Part shown: positions 1-8,282 of the stretch, piece after piece
Position numbering within the stretch: the first letter of the stretch is position 1
How the letters are laid out: every line of letters starts with the position of its first letter
Source: Frankiales bacterium
Lineage (GTDB): Bacteria > Actinomycetota > Actinomycetes > S36-B12 > CAIYMF01
Assembly: GCA_016125335.1 (NCBI GenBank)
Contig: WGLY01000003.1
Coordinates: 62,001 to 126,000, forward strand
Direction: 5' to 3'
Length of the DNA: 64,000 nucleotides
The notes under the pieces: model-generated
What the model was told of the DNA's origin: nothing
The model's input: only the letters and a program-made list of their open reading frames with translations
Databases searched by the model: none
Program-made: the position numbers and the translations under genes

Positions 1-199
1 TGTCGTCGCGCTTCCGGCCGGACCTGACCCAAGGATCGGCGAAGAAGGGGGACAGATTCGTCGGTGGGCGCGCGATCCCTTGCTACCGAAGGGAGATGGG
101 CGCTCGGTCGGGACGCGGTCTGAAGCGGGTGAGAGCCGCGCCGACCGCTCGGAGCCACCCGGACGGCGTACCGCGCCACCCGGACGGAGCAGCGGTGCG

Positions 200-1096
200 T
201 CAGACGCCGACGGGGTGCTCGTGGCGCAGGCGCTCGATGCTCTCGTCCGTGGCGGAGTCGAAGAAGCCGCCCACGACGTCGACGACCTCGCTCCACGACC
301 GGGCCGCGAACAGGATCGGCTGGTAGTGGGTGATGTCGTAGGTCTGCACGCCCATGCGCGCGATGTCGACCGGGCGCAGGTCCGCCTCGACGAACTCCTC
401 GATCTCGCCGTACGACGACAGCAGCCCGGCCCCGTAGGCCTTCGGGCCGTCGGGCTCGTGCACGACGCCGAACTCCAGCGAGAACCAGAACACCTTCGAC
501 ACGAACTCCAGCGCGTCGGCCGACTCCACCCGGCGGGCCGCGCGGCCGGCCGCGACGTACAGCTCGGCGAAGGTGGGCTCGGCGAGGGTGATCGCGTGGC
601 CGAGCACCTCGTGCACGACGTCCGGCTCCGGGGTGTACAGCGGCACGGAGTGGTGGCGGATGTACTGGGTCGACCAGAAGGACCGGTCGGCCAGCGACCC
701 GTAGAACTCGCGCAGCGGCACGAGCCCGGCCGCCGGCAGGTAGGTGAACCCCGTGAGCGGGGCGAGCGCGGCCGTGACGTCGGTGAGCTGCGGGATGTGG
801 TCCGTGGGCAGCTCGATGCGCTCGCGGCCGGCGCGCGCGGCGGCGCAGGCGAGCCGCTCGTGCTTGCGGGCGAGCTCGGCGCTCACCACGCGCCACACCT
901 CGTGCTCCTCGTCGGTATACTCCGCGACGGGCATGGGCCGCTCGGGGGTCCAGTCCAGCGCCAGCGAGGCGATGGTGTTGCGGCGCGCGCGGTACTCGGG
1001 GTCGCCGACACCGGGGTGGTCGGAGCCGAGCTCGACGACGACCTCGCCGCCCTCGGTGGTCACGACGGGTGCGTACAGCTGGCCCTCGTTGAACAT
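200..1096 (-). CDS. phhA: Phenylalanine 4-monooxygenase (aromatic amino acid hydroxylase)
   Basis: A pterin-dependent, non-haem iron enzyme that hydroxylates phenylalanine to tyrosine in the cytoplasm, the usual first step of phenylalanine breakdown. The 298-residue protein is close to the length of the monomeric bacterial enzymes and has only the catalytic domain, with no ACT regulatory domain. The iron site is clear: TPEPDVVHEVLGH gives His162 and His167, and FWFSLEFG gives Glu208. The ATG at 1096 follows AGGTGG. An inverted repeat sits just upstream (1108-1128). No pterin recycling enzyme or homogentisate-pathway gene is seen nearby. Family assignment is firm; the choice of Phe over Trp or Tyr as substrate is inferred from length and general similarity. 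Confidence 0.93.
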   Translation of the reverse strand: MFNEGQLYAPVVTTEGGEVVVELGSDHPGVGDPEYRARRNTIASLALDWTPERPMPVAEYTDEEHEVWRVVSAELARKHERLACAAARAGRERIELPTDHIPQLTDVTAALAPLTGFTYLPAAGLVPLREFYGSLADRSFWSTQYIRHHSVPLYTPEPDVVHEVLGHAITLAEPTFAELYVAAGRAARRVESADALEFVSKVFWFSLEFGVVHEPDGPKAYGAGLLSSYGEIEEFVEADLRPVDIARMGVQTYDITHYQPILFAARSWSEVVDVVGGFFDSATDESIERLRHEHPVGV

Positions 1097-1107
1097 CCAC
1101 CTAGGGC

Positions 1108-1128
1108 AGCATCACCTGACCTGATGCT
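1108..1128. promoter_or_regulatory. Inverted repeat upstream of phhA
   Basis: AGCATCA and TGATGCT form perfect 7-bp arms around a 7-base spacer, ending 12 bp upstream of the phhA start codon. The position suits an operator or a 5' leader stem. No regulator gene is adjacent, so its role is unassigned. Confidence 0.35.
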
Positions 1129-1216
1129 CAACACCTGGCCGACACGCTGGACAACCTGACCAGCCATCGAGGCTCTCCCGGCGTGAGTTGCGCAGCCGTG
1201 GCCGGAGCGGCGGCCG

Positions 1217-1408
1217 TCACCTGTCGTCGGTCGCCGGCCCCCCGTGCCCGGCCAGGCACCACGGCGTGCACAGCGGGCCGCACGGCTCGGGGACGACCAC
1301 CGCCCCCGCGCGGCACAGCCGGGGGTCGGAGTCGAGGTCGAGCGGGTCGCGGCGGCACAGGTCGGCCAGGGCCGGCCGGCCGGCGGTGCGGGTGCCGCTC
1401 GCGTCCAC
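1217..1408 (-). CDS. Small cysteine-rich hypothetical protein
   Basis: A possible 63-residue protein upstream of phhA on the same strand, starting with GTG. It has five cysteines, four of them in the C-terminal half (one in LCRAG, then PCGPLCTPWC), an arrangement that could bind a metal. I do not recognise a family. No good ribosome binding site is visible, and a random open frame is possible in such GC-rich DNA. The clustered cysteines and the proline/glycine turn-like C-terminus are the only reasons to keep it. Confidence 0.35.
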   Translation of the reverse strand: MDASGTRTAGRPALADLCRRDPLDLDSDPRLCRAGAVVVPEPCGPLCTPWCLAGHGGPATDDR

Positions 1409-1477
1409 GGGCCGAGTGTGGCGCGCCGGAAGCGGGGCGAGAAGGGGATTCGGCCGGATACGCCGCGGCCCGGCCGG

Positions 1478-2038
1478 TCAGGCCGGGCCGTGGTGTGTGG
1501 CCAGCGCCGCGGTCGACCCGGCCGCCAGCGCGTCGGCCACGTGGCCCAGGCCCGCCTCGATCGTGGCCCGGTAGCCGTCCTCGGGCAGGGCGTCGAGCGC
1601 CCCGCGCGCGAGGGCGAGGTGCTCGCGGGCGGCGGCCTCGTCGCCGAGCCGGCGGTGGTCGTCGGCGAGGTTGAGGTGCAGCGAGGGCAGGAAGCCGCGC
1701 ACCTGCAGAGTGGAGTGGTAGGCCCCGGCGCGCTCGTCGGTGAGATCGCCGGCGGCCTCGAGGGCGCGCCGGTCCCACGCGAGCTCGTCGACCGGGTCGT
1801 CCTGCAGGTCCGCCTGGTAGTGGGCGAGCACGCACCGGTGGAAGGGGTCGCCGTCGTCGCCGAGCTGCGCCCAGACCGCGTCGAGGGCCGCTCGGGCCGC
1901 GGCCCGCTCGCCCGAGCGGCCCGCCTCGACGGCGGCCATCACCCGCGCCATGACCTCGTCCGCAGCGGGAGGGGGCGCCTGGCCGGCGTCCCCGTCCGTC
2001 GCGCCCTGCCGATCCTCGCCCGCCGTCGTCCCGCTCAT
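1478..2038 (-). CDS. TPR-like hypothetical protein
   Basis: A 186-residue soluble protein. After a polar, low-complexity N-terminus (about residues 1-25) it is almost wholly helical, with alanine-rich repeats such as AAARAALDAVWAQLGD and LHLNLADDHRRLGDEAAAREHLALA. The second resembles a tetratricopeptide unit, so a protein-protein contact role is plausible. No catalytic motif is visible. The start chosen is the ATG at 2038, because upstream codons in this frame are an arginine-rich shadow of the next gene. It lies 80 bp downstream of the S9 peptidase on the same strand and may share its transcript. The function is unknown. Confidence 0.72.
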   Translation of the reverse strand: MSGTTAGEDRQGATDGDAGQAPPPAADEVMARVMAAVEAGRSGERAAARAALDAVWAQLGDDGDPFHRCVLAHYQADLQDDPVDELAWDRRALEAAGDLTDERAGAYHSTLQVRGFLPSLHLNLADDHRRLGDEAAAREHLALARGALDALPEDGYRATIEAGLGHVADALAAGSTAALATHHGPA

Positions 2039-2118
2039 CGCCCCGCCTCGTCGTCGACCGCCGGCGACGCTCGCCGGACCACGGGCCGCAGCCTGCCCGG
2101 CACCTCCGACGCTGCGGC

Positions 2119-4233
2119 TCAGCCGACACCGAGGGCGGCCAGCACCCAGGCGTGGACCTCCGCCTCGTACTCGAGCTCGGCGTAGCGCCCCGACGGCCCG
2201 CCGTGCGCGCCGGCCCCGGTCTCGCAGCGGAACAGCACCGTGCGCGGCGACACGGGCGAGGAGTCGTCGTCCCCCGCGCCGTTCCCGGGGTCGCTCGCCC
2301 GCAGCCGGGCGACCCAGCGGGCCGGCTCTCGCACGAGCACACGCGGGTCGTGCACGGCCCCGGTCACCAGCAGCGGCGGCCGCTCCGCGACGTCGGGCAG
2401 GTTCAGCACGGGCGAGTACGCCGCCATGAACTCGTGCTGGGCCGGGTCGCGCGGGTCGCCCCACTCCAGCAACTCCTGCGCCGTGAGGGGCAGGCTCGCG
2501 TCGAGCATCGTCGTGACGACGTCGACGAACGGCACCTCGGCCACCACGCCCGCCCACAGCCGCGGCCGGCGGCCGTACAGCGCGCCCTGGAGCAGCCCGC
2601 CCGCGGACAGCCCGCGGGTCACGACCGCGCGCACCCGGCCGTCGAGCAGGTGCTCGGCCACCGCCGCCTGGTCGTCGAACGTGTGGTGCTTGGCCGCGAG
2701 GTGGCCGTCCTCCCACCACCGGCGTCCCATCTCGCCGCCGCCGCGCGGGTGGCCGACGGCGAAGACGACGCCGCGGTCGAGCAGCGAGGGCAGCGAGCGC
2801 CACCAGTCGATGCCCCAGTCGGGGTCGCAGCAGGCCTCGTAGGAGCCGTAGCCGTACAGCAGGCAGGGGGCGGTGCCGTCCAGCGGCGTGTCCCGGTGCC
2901 GCACGACCACCACCGGCACCTCGACGCCGTCGGCGGGGGCGAGCAGCCGCTCGCAGACGTACGCGTCCAGGTCGACGCCGACGCTCTCGCGGCGGTGGCG
3001 CTCGGTGCGGCTGCCGTCCCAGCCCAGGCCGAGCTCGACGGTCGGGTGGACGAACGAGTCCGTGGCCACCACCACGACCTCGGCGTCCCAGTCCTCGTTG
3101 CGCGCCAGGCGCACCATGCCGCCGGCGTGCTCGGGCAGGACGTCGTACGCCGGGGCGTCGCGCGGCACCACGCGCACGGTGGCCGCGCCGTCGCGGCGAA
3201 GGCTGAGCACCACGCCGCGGGCGAACGCGTCGACGGCCCACACCCGCTGGGCGGGGTCCTCGTCGAGGTGGGGCAGCCAGGTGGCCACGTCGTCGACGGG
3301 CGCCCATGCCACCCGGAACTCCGCGGCGTCGAGGTTGGTGGTCACGAGGAACCCGTCGGCGCCGTCGGGCCCGTGGCCGGGCGCGTGCTCGACGGCGTAC
3401 TCCACGCCGAGCTCGCGCGGACGCACGAGCCGGGGCGGCGTCGTCACGTCCGCCGCCGGCACGAGCCACTCCTCGGTGAAGCCGCGACCGAGCAGCGTGA
3501 TCACGAGCCAGTCGCCGGACCGCGACGCGTGCACCGTCGCCTCGAGCCGCTCGTCGAGGTCCTCGAGCACCAGCACGTCCTGCTCCACCGGGGTGCCGAG
3601 CCGGTGGCGCCACACCTGGAAGGGCCGGTAGGCGTCGTCGTGCACCACGTAGAGGAACGTCGCGGAGTCGGCCGACCAGGCGCCGCCGTAGTAGGTGCGC
3701 GGCACGACCTCGTCGAGGTCGGTGCCCGTCGTCAGGTCCCGGAAGCGCAGGGCGTACACCTCGTCGCCCTCGTGGTCGACCGACCACGCCAGCCACCTGC
3801 CGTCCGGGCTCACCTCGAGCAGGCCCTCGTGCGTGTACTCGGCGCCCGCGTCGTCGTGGACCCGCTGAAGGTCCAGCAGCACCTCGGCGGCAGCGTCGGC
3901 CGCGCCCGCGGGCCGGCGCTCGAGCCGGTCGTACTCGGCCCCCGGCGGCGTGCGCCGGCGGTAGGTCCAGCCGCCCTGCTCCCACGGGGCCGAGGGCTCC
4001 TCGTCCGGCACGCGCGCGCGCATCTCGGCGGCCAGCCGCTCCCGGGTGCCGGCGAGCCCGGCCACGCGGGCGTCGTGGTAGTCGCGCTCGGCCTGCAGGT
4101 ACGCCGCGGTGACCGACTCGGCCGGGTCGGCGAGGCCGCCGTAGGGGTCGACGACGACCTGCCCGTGGACGGTCGTCGTCACGGGCAGGGACGGGGCGAT
4201 CGGCGGTCGGAGCACGGCCTGACCGTAATTCAT
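2119..4233 (-). CDS. Prolyl oligopeptidase family (S9A) serine peptidase, oligopeptidase B-like
   Basis: A cytoplasmic peptidase that cleaves short peptides, entered through a beta-propeller gate. The 704-residue length fits the S9A family. The propeller half (about residues 20-430) contains repeats such as VSPDGRWLAWS and ADSATFLYV. The alpha/beta-hydrolase half carries the full catalytic triad: Ser543 in RGLSAGG, Asp629 in GAVHDPRV, and His677 in GAGAHGG. The ATG at 4233 (MNYGQAV) was chosen because upstream sequence in frame lacks homologous character and runs into the divergent promoter region. The gene faces away from the peptide-type importer at 4397, so a role in processing imported peptides is possible but unproven. 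Confidence 0.9.
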   Translation of the reverse strand: MNYGQAVLRPPIAPSLPVTTTVHGQVVVDPYGGLADPAESVTAAYLQAERDYHDARVAGLAGTRERLAAEMRARVPDEEPSAPWEQGGWTYRRRTPPGAEYDRLERRPAGAADAAAEVLLDLQRVHDDAGAEYTHEGLLEVSPDGRWLAWSVDHEGDEVYALRFRDLTTGTDLDEVVPRTYYGGAWSADSATFLYVVHDDAYRPFQVWRHRLGTPVEQDVLVLEDLDERLEATVHASRSGDWLVITLLGRGFTEEWLVPAADVTTPPRLVRPRELGVEYAVEHAPGHGPDGADGFLVTTNLDAAEFRVAWAPVDDVATWLPHLDEDPAQRVWAVDAFARGVVLSLRRDGAATVRVVPRDAPAYDVLPEHAGGMVRLARNEDWDAEVVVVATDSFVHPTVELGLGWDGSRTERHRRESVGVDLDAYVCERLLAPADGVEVPVVVVRHRDTPLDGTAPCLLYGYGSYEACCDPDWGIDWWRSLPSLLDRGVVFAVGHPRGGGEMGRRWWEDGHLAAKHHTFDDQAAVAEHLLDGRVRAVVTRGLSAGGLLQGALYGRRPRLWAGVVAEVPFVDVVTTMLDASLPLTAQELLEWGDPRDPAQHEFMAAYSPVLNLPDVAERPPLLVTGAVHDPRVLVREPARWVARLRASDPGNGAGDDDSSPVSPRTVLFRCETGAGAHGGPSGRYAELEYEAEVHAWVLAALGVG

Positions 4234-4334
4234 CCGGCGGGAGGGCCGTAACGCCGACGAAACATTCGTCGGGAACGAACATGTCACAAACCTCCCCATT
4301 CGGGCCCCCATGAGGTAGGAATGCCGCACGCCGG

Positions 4335-4352
4335 ACTGACCCACGGGTCAGT
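4335..4352. promoter_or_regulatory. Candidate TetR operator, site 1 (importer promoter)
   Basis: ACTGACCCACGGGTCAGT is a perfect 8-bp inverted repeat with a 2-bp centre, 44 bp upstream of the importer start codon and inside the divergent region shared with the S9 peptidase. The pattern ACTGAC-N6-GTCAG recurs at 10353 and, less perfectly, at 14971 next to a TetR gene. This is the most symmetric copy. Confidence 0.68.
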
Positions 4353-4396
4353 TGCGACCGGGTGGAGGGCCCGGCGGCGTCACGGAGGGAACGAGC

Positions 4397-6313
4397 ATGA
4401 GAAGGCCGGCCCGCACCACCCGACTCCTGGCCGCGCTCGCGGTCACCACGCTCGCGACGGGGGTGCTGCTGACCGGACCGGCATCCGCCGACGACTCGTC
4501 GTCCCCGACCCCCGCCACATCAAGCGCCCCCACCGTCTTCACGGTCGGCATGACCGAGGACATCGACTCGGCGAACCCGTTCACCGGCATCGCCGCGGTC
4601 TCCTACGAGATCTTCCAGATGGAGTACCCGACGCTCACCGAGTACGCCGCGTCGGACTTCTCCACCGCACCGGGGCTCGCCGAGTCCTGGACGGAGTCGG
4701 CCGACCACAAGACCTGGACCTACAAGATCCGCTCCGGTCTCACGTGGTCCGACGGGCAGCCGCTGACCGCGCACGACGCGGCCTACACGTTCAACCGGAT
4801 CCTCAAGGGCAAGTACGAGCAGACCAACTACAGCTCGTACACCGACAACATCGTGAAGGCCGTGGCGCCCGACGACACCACGCTGGTGCTCACCGTCAAG
4901 CAGCCCTCGCCGATCATGGAGAAGCTCGCGGTCTACATCCTCCCCGAGCACATCTGGAAGAACATCGACGAGAAGGCCGTCAAGAGCTACAAGAACGAGG
5001 GCACGCCGGACTCCCCCACGGTGGGCGCCGGGCCCTACGTGATGGTCGAGCGCCGGGTCGGCCAGTTCATCCGGATGCAGGCCAACCCGAGCTTCTTCCG
5101 GGGCAAGCCCGCCGTGGACGAGGTCGTCTTCAAGATCTACAAGAACCAGGACGCCCTCGGGCAGGCGCTGAAGAAGGGCGAGATCGACTTCGCCGACTCG
5201 CTCGAGGCCAACGTCTTCAAGTCCCTGCAGAACCAGCCCGGAATCACCACGCTGTCCGCCACCTACTCGGGGTTCAACGAGCTCGCCTTCAACACCGGTG
5301 CGGCGCTCGACAACGGCACCCCCATCGGTGACGGCAACCCGCTGCTCAAGGACAAGAAGCTGCGCCAGGCGCTCGGCTGGGCCATCGACCGGCAGACCCT
5401 CGTCGACAAGGTGCTCGGCGGCGGCGGCTCGGTCGGCTCCACGATCATCCCGCCGATGTACGCCTCGCTCCACCTCGACCCGGCCGACCCGGTCACCTAC
5501 GACCCGGAGAAGGCCAAGACCCTCCTCGACGCCGCCGGCTACAAGGTGGGCCCAGACGGCATCCGCACGGACGCCAACGGCAACCGGCTCGAGTTCCGGC
5601 TCTTCGGCCGCACCGACTCCTCCGGGAACGCGTCGCAGAAGGCCGTGCAGTTCATCAAGGGCTACCTCAACGCCGTCGGCGTCGCCGTCGACGTGAAGAT
5701 GATGTCGTCGGACAACCTCACGACGATCATCGGCGAGGGCAACTTCGACATGTTCGAGTGGGGCTGGGTCGTCGAGCCCGACCCGAACTACCAGCTCTCG
5801 ACGTTCACCTGCGCGAACCGGTCGTACAAGGACGGCGGCACCATCTACGCCAACCTGTCCGACTCGTTCTACTGCAACCCGGCCTACGACAAGCTGTTCC
5901 AGCAGCAGTCCGTGACCACCGACGTCGCGGCGCGCACGGCGATCGTCAAGCAGATGCAGCAGATGCTGTACGACGACTCCCCGTACATCGTGACCTACTA
6001 CTACGACAACCTGGAGGCCTACCGGTCCGACCGGTTCACCGGGTTCGTCAACCAGCCCTCGCCCGACGGCTCCCTGCTCTTCCAGTACGGGACCTGGTCG
6101 TACGAGAACATGAAGCCGGTCGTGGCCTCGGCCCCAGCCTCGCCCACCCCGGGGCAGACCATCGCCCAGGGCGACGTCGTCCAGCCCACGTCCTCCACCA
6201 ACTGGGCGCTGATCATCGGCATCGTGGTGCTGGTGCTGCTGGCGCTCGGCGGCGGTGTGTGGCTCGGCCGCGGGCGCAACCGCGACTTCGCCGCCGACGA
6301 CGACCGCGAGTAG
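4397..6313 (+). CDS. ABC transporter substrate-binding protein, peptide/nickel type (SBP family 5)
   Basis: The extracytoplasmic receptor of a peptide-type importer. The ATG at 4397 follows a GGAGGGA site. Residues 1-31 form a signal peptide ending in GPASA, with no lipobox cysteine. The body (about 45-590) is family 5, with the typical segments LTEYAASDF, GLAESWTES and GLTWSDGQPLTAHDAAYTFNRI. Unusually for this family, the C-terminus has a proline/serine linker, one transmembrane helix (LIIGIVVLVLLALGGGVWL) and a charged tail. The receptor is therefore probably held by its C-terminus rather than by lipid. It heads a five-gene operon with two permeases and two ATPases. The substrate is unknown; dipeptides, oligopeptides or cationic amino-acid derivatives all fit the family. 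Confidence 0.9.
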   Translation: MRRPARTTRLLAALAVTTLATGVLLTGPASADDSSSPTPATSSAPTVFTVGMTEDIDSANPFTGIAAVSYEIFQMEYPTLTEYAASDFSTAPGLAESWTESADHKTWTYKIRSGLTWSDGQPLTAHDAAYTFNRILKGKYEQTNYSSYTDNIVKAVAPDDTTLVLTVKQPSPIMEKLAVYILPEHIWKNIDEKAVKSYKNEGTPDSPTVGAGPYVMVERRVGQFIRMQANPSFFRGKPAVDEVVFKIYKNQDALGQALKKGEIDFADSLEANVFKSLQNQPGITTLSATYSGFNELAFNTGAALDNGTPIGDGNPLLKDKKLRQALGWAIDRQTLVDKVLGGGGSVGSTIIPPMYASLHLDPADPVTYDPEKAKTLLDAAGYKVGPDGIRTDANGNRLEFRLFGRTDSSGNASQKAVQFIKGYLNAVGVAVDVKMMSSDNLTTIIGEGNFDMFEWGWVVEPDPNYQLSTFTCANRSYKDGGTIYANLSDSFYCNPAYDKLFQQQSVTTDVAARTAIVKQMQQMLYDDSPYIVTYYYDNLEAYRSDRFTGFVNQPSPDGSLLFQYGTWSYENMKPVVASAPASPTPGQTIAQGDVVQPTSSTNWALIIGIVVLVLLALGGGVWLGRGRNRDFAADDDRE

Positions 6314-6324
6314 GGCACCGGCGC

Positions 6325-7359
6325 GTGGCCCTGCTCACCGACGCACCGTCCCACTCCGCCGCCCCCGGGCGGCGGAGTGGGCGGCTGAGCCCCGGCGTCC
6401 GCTACGCCCTGCGGCGGACGCTCACCGCGATCAGCACGCTCGTGTTCGTCGTGCTGTTCAACTTCTTCCTCTTCCGTGTGATGCCCGGCGACCCGATCGG
6501 GCTCTACACGCGCGGGCGCAACGTCGACGCCGACCAGATCCGGGCGCTGCGCGAGGCGCTCGACAAGCCGCTGATCCAGCAGCTGTTCGAGTACCTCAAG
6601 AACCCGTTCTCCCAGGGCGTCGACTCGGTGAAGTACTCCCAGCCCGTCTGGGACGTCATCGGCCCGCGCGTGTGGCCCACGCTGCTGCTCGTGGGCAGCG
6701 CGACCGTCATCGCGACCGTCGTCGGCGTGTGGCTGGGCATCCGCAGCGGCTGGCGCCGCGGCGGCCGCTTCGACACGGTGGCCACCAACGTCACGCTGGT
6801 CCTGTACTCGATGCCCGAGTTCTGGTTCGGCATGATCATGCTGATCGTCTTCGCGGTCGGCGTCGGCCCGATCCCCGGCATCTTCCCGATCGGCGGGCTG
6901 TCGACCCCGGGCGTCGACACCTCGTCGCCGGCCGGCTGGCTCGACGTCGCGTTCCACCTCGTCCTGCCGGTCACCACCCTCGCGGTGATCTACCTCGCGG
7001 AGTACTCGCTGATCATGCGCGCGTCGATCATCGAGGAGACCTCCCAGGACTACCTCCAGACCGCACGGGCCAAGGGGCTCATGGACAAGCGCGTGCGCCA
7101 GCGCCACGCCGTGCCCAACGCGCTGCTGCCCACCATGACCCTGGTGTTCCTGAACCTCGGGTTCGTCGTGGGCGGCGCGATCACGATCGAGTACGTCTTC
7201 TCCATCGACGGGCTCGGCTCGCTGACCGTCGACGCGCTCCAGGGCCCCGACGTGCCCCTGCTCCAGGCGCTGTTCCTGCTCTTCTCGGCCGCCGTCATCT
7301 TCGCCAACCTGGTGGCCGACCTCATGTACGGCCTGCTCGACCCGCGGGTGCGCACGTGA
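6325..7359 (+). CDS. ABC transporter permease, DppB/OppB type
   Basis: The first membrane subunit of the peptide-type importer. The 344-residue protein has an N-terminal helix (LVFVVLFNFFLF), the conserved RVMPGDP motif after it, a periplasmic segment, and then five further helices. The cytoplasmic EAA loop that contacts the ATPases is near residues 235-265 (DYLQTARAKGLMDKRV). The GTG at 6325 was taken as start, 11 bp after the receptor stop; it gives a short hydrophilic N-terminus before the first helix. The stop overlaps the GTG of the next permease as GTGA, so the two are probably translated together. Confidence 0.92.
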   Translation: MALLTDAPSHSAAPGRRSGRLSPGVRYALRRTLTAISTLVFVVLFNFFLFRVMPGDPIGLYTRGRNVDADQIRALREALDKPLIQQLFEYLKNPFSQGVDSVKYSQPVWDVIGPRVWPTLLLVGSATVIATVVGVWLGIRSGWRRGGRFDTVATNVTLVLYSMPEFWFGMIMLIVFAVGVGPIPGIFPIGGLSTPGVDTSSPAGWLDVAFHLVLPVTTLAVIYLAEYSLIMRASIIEETSQDYLQTARAKGLMDKRVRQRHAVPNALLPTMTLVFLNLGFVVGGAITIEYVFSIDGLGSLTVDALQGPDVPLLQALFLLFSAAVIFANLVADLMYGLLDPRVRT

Positions 7360-8282
7360 GCGCGCCGGAGGCGGCGCCTCCCACCACCTCTCCCATGTCG
7401 GCCCGCGGGATCGTCTGGGCCCGTCGCCGGGCCGCGACCCGGCGGTTCCTCGCGGCGTTCGGCCGCAGCCGCAGCGGCATGTTCGGCCTCGCCGTGCTGG
7501 CGTTCTTCGTCGTCGTGGCGCTCATCGCCCCGATCGTGTTCCCGCGCAGCGTGCTCGACGTCATCAACGCCACCGGCGAGCCGTTCTCGCCGCCCTCGCT
7601 GGAGTTCCCCCTCGGCACCGACGACTCGGGCCTCAGCGTGCTCGCGCTGGTGATGTGGGGCGCCCGGATCTCGCTGCTCGTCGGCCTGGCCGCGACCGTG
7701 CTCTCCATGCTGATCGGCACGACCGTCGGGATCTCCGCGGGGCACTACCGCGGATGGGTCGGCGGCGCGCTGGACCGCCTCACGGACTGGTTCCTCGTCA
7801 TCCCCTACCTGCCGCTGGCGATCGTGCTGGCGACGGTGCTGGGCCGCTCGCTGCTCAACATCATCATCGTCATCGGCGTCACGTCGTGGCCGGGCACCGC
7901 GCGCATCATCCGGGCGCAGACCCTGTCCGTGGAGGGCCGGCCCTACCTCGAGCGCTCGAAGGCCCTCGGGGCGGGCAACGTCCACCAGATGACCCGGCAC
8001 GTGCTGCCGAACGTGATGCCGCTGGTCCTCGCCAACACCACGCTGGCGGTCTCGATCTCGATCCTGTCCGAGACCACGCTGTCCTTCCTCGGCCTCGGCG
8101 ACCCCGACAACGTGTCGTGGGGGTCGATCCTCGAGCAGGGCTTCGCGCAGGGCGCCATCTCGCAGGGCGCGTGGTGGTACCTCGGCGCACCCGGTGTGTG
8201 CGTCGTGCTCGTCGTCCTGGCGTTCAACCTCATCGGGCGCGCCATCGAGGGGATCCTCGACCCGCACGGAGAGGCTGCCTGA
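7356..8282 (+). CDS. ABC transporter permease, DppC/OppC type
   Basis: The second membrane subunit of the importer, 308 residues. It has the N-terminal DppC-type helix (FGLAVLAFFVVVALIAPIVF), a periplasmic region ending in PLGTDDSG, which is characteristic of OppC proteins, and five further helices. The EAA loop lies around residue 195 (YLERSKALGAGNVHQM). The gene starts with GTG overlapping the previous stop, and its own stop overlaps the ATG of the ATPase gene (TGATG). Tight coupling at both ends supports equal production of the complex. Confidence 0.92.
   Translation: MSAPEAAPPTTSPMSARGIVWARRRAATRRFLAAFGRSRSGMFGLAVLAFFVVVALIAPIVFPRSVLDVINATGEPFSPPSLEFPLGTDDSGLSVLALVMWGARISLLVGLAATVLSMLIGTTVGISAGHYRGWVGGALDRLTDWFLVIPYLPLAIVLATVLGRSLLNIIIVIGVTSWPGTARIIRAQTLSVEGRPYLERSKALGAGNVHQMTRHVLPNVMPLVLANTTLAVSISILSETTLSFLGLGDPDNVSWGSILEQGFAQGAISQGAWWYLGAPGVCVVLVVLAFNLIGRAIEGILDPHGEAA

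Noticed and set aside
2152-4251. Very long open frames antisense to the S9 peptidase, and similar frames opposite nearly every long gene
   Set aside because: They are rich in Arg, His, Val, Gly and Ala without motifs or ribosome sites, and the opposite strand encodes recognised proteins with complete catalytic residues. High GC content makes such frames common.
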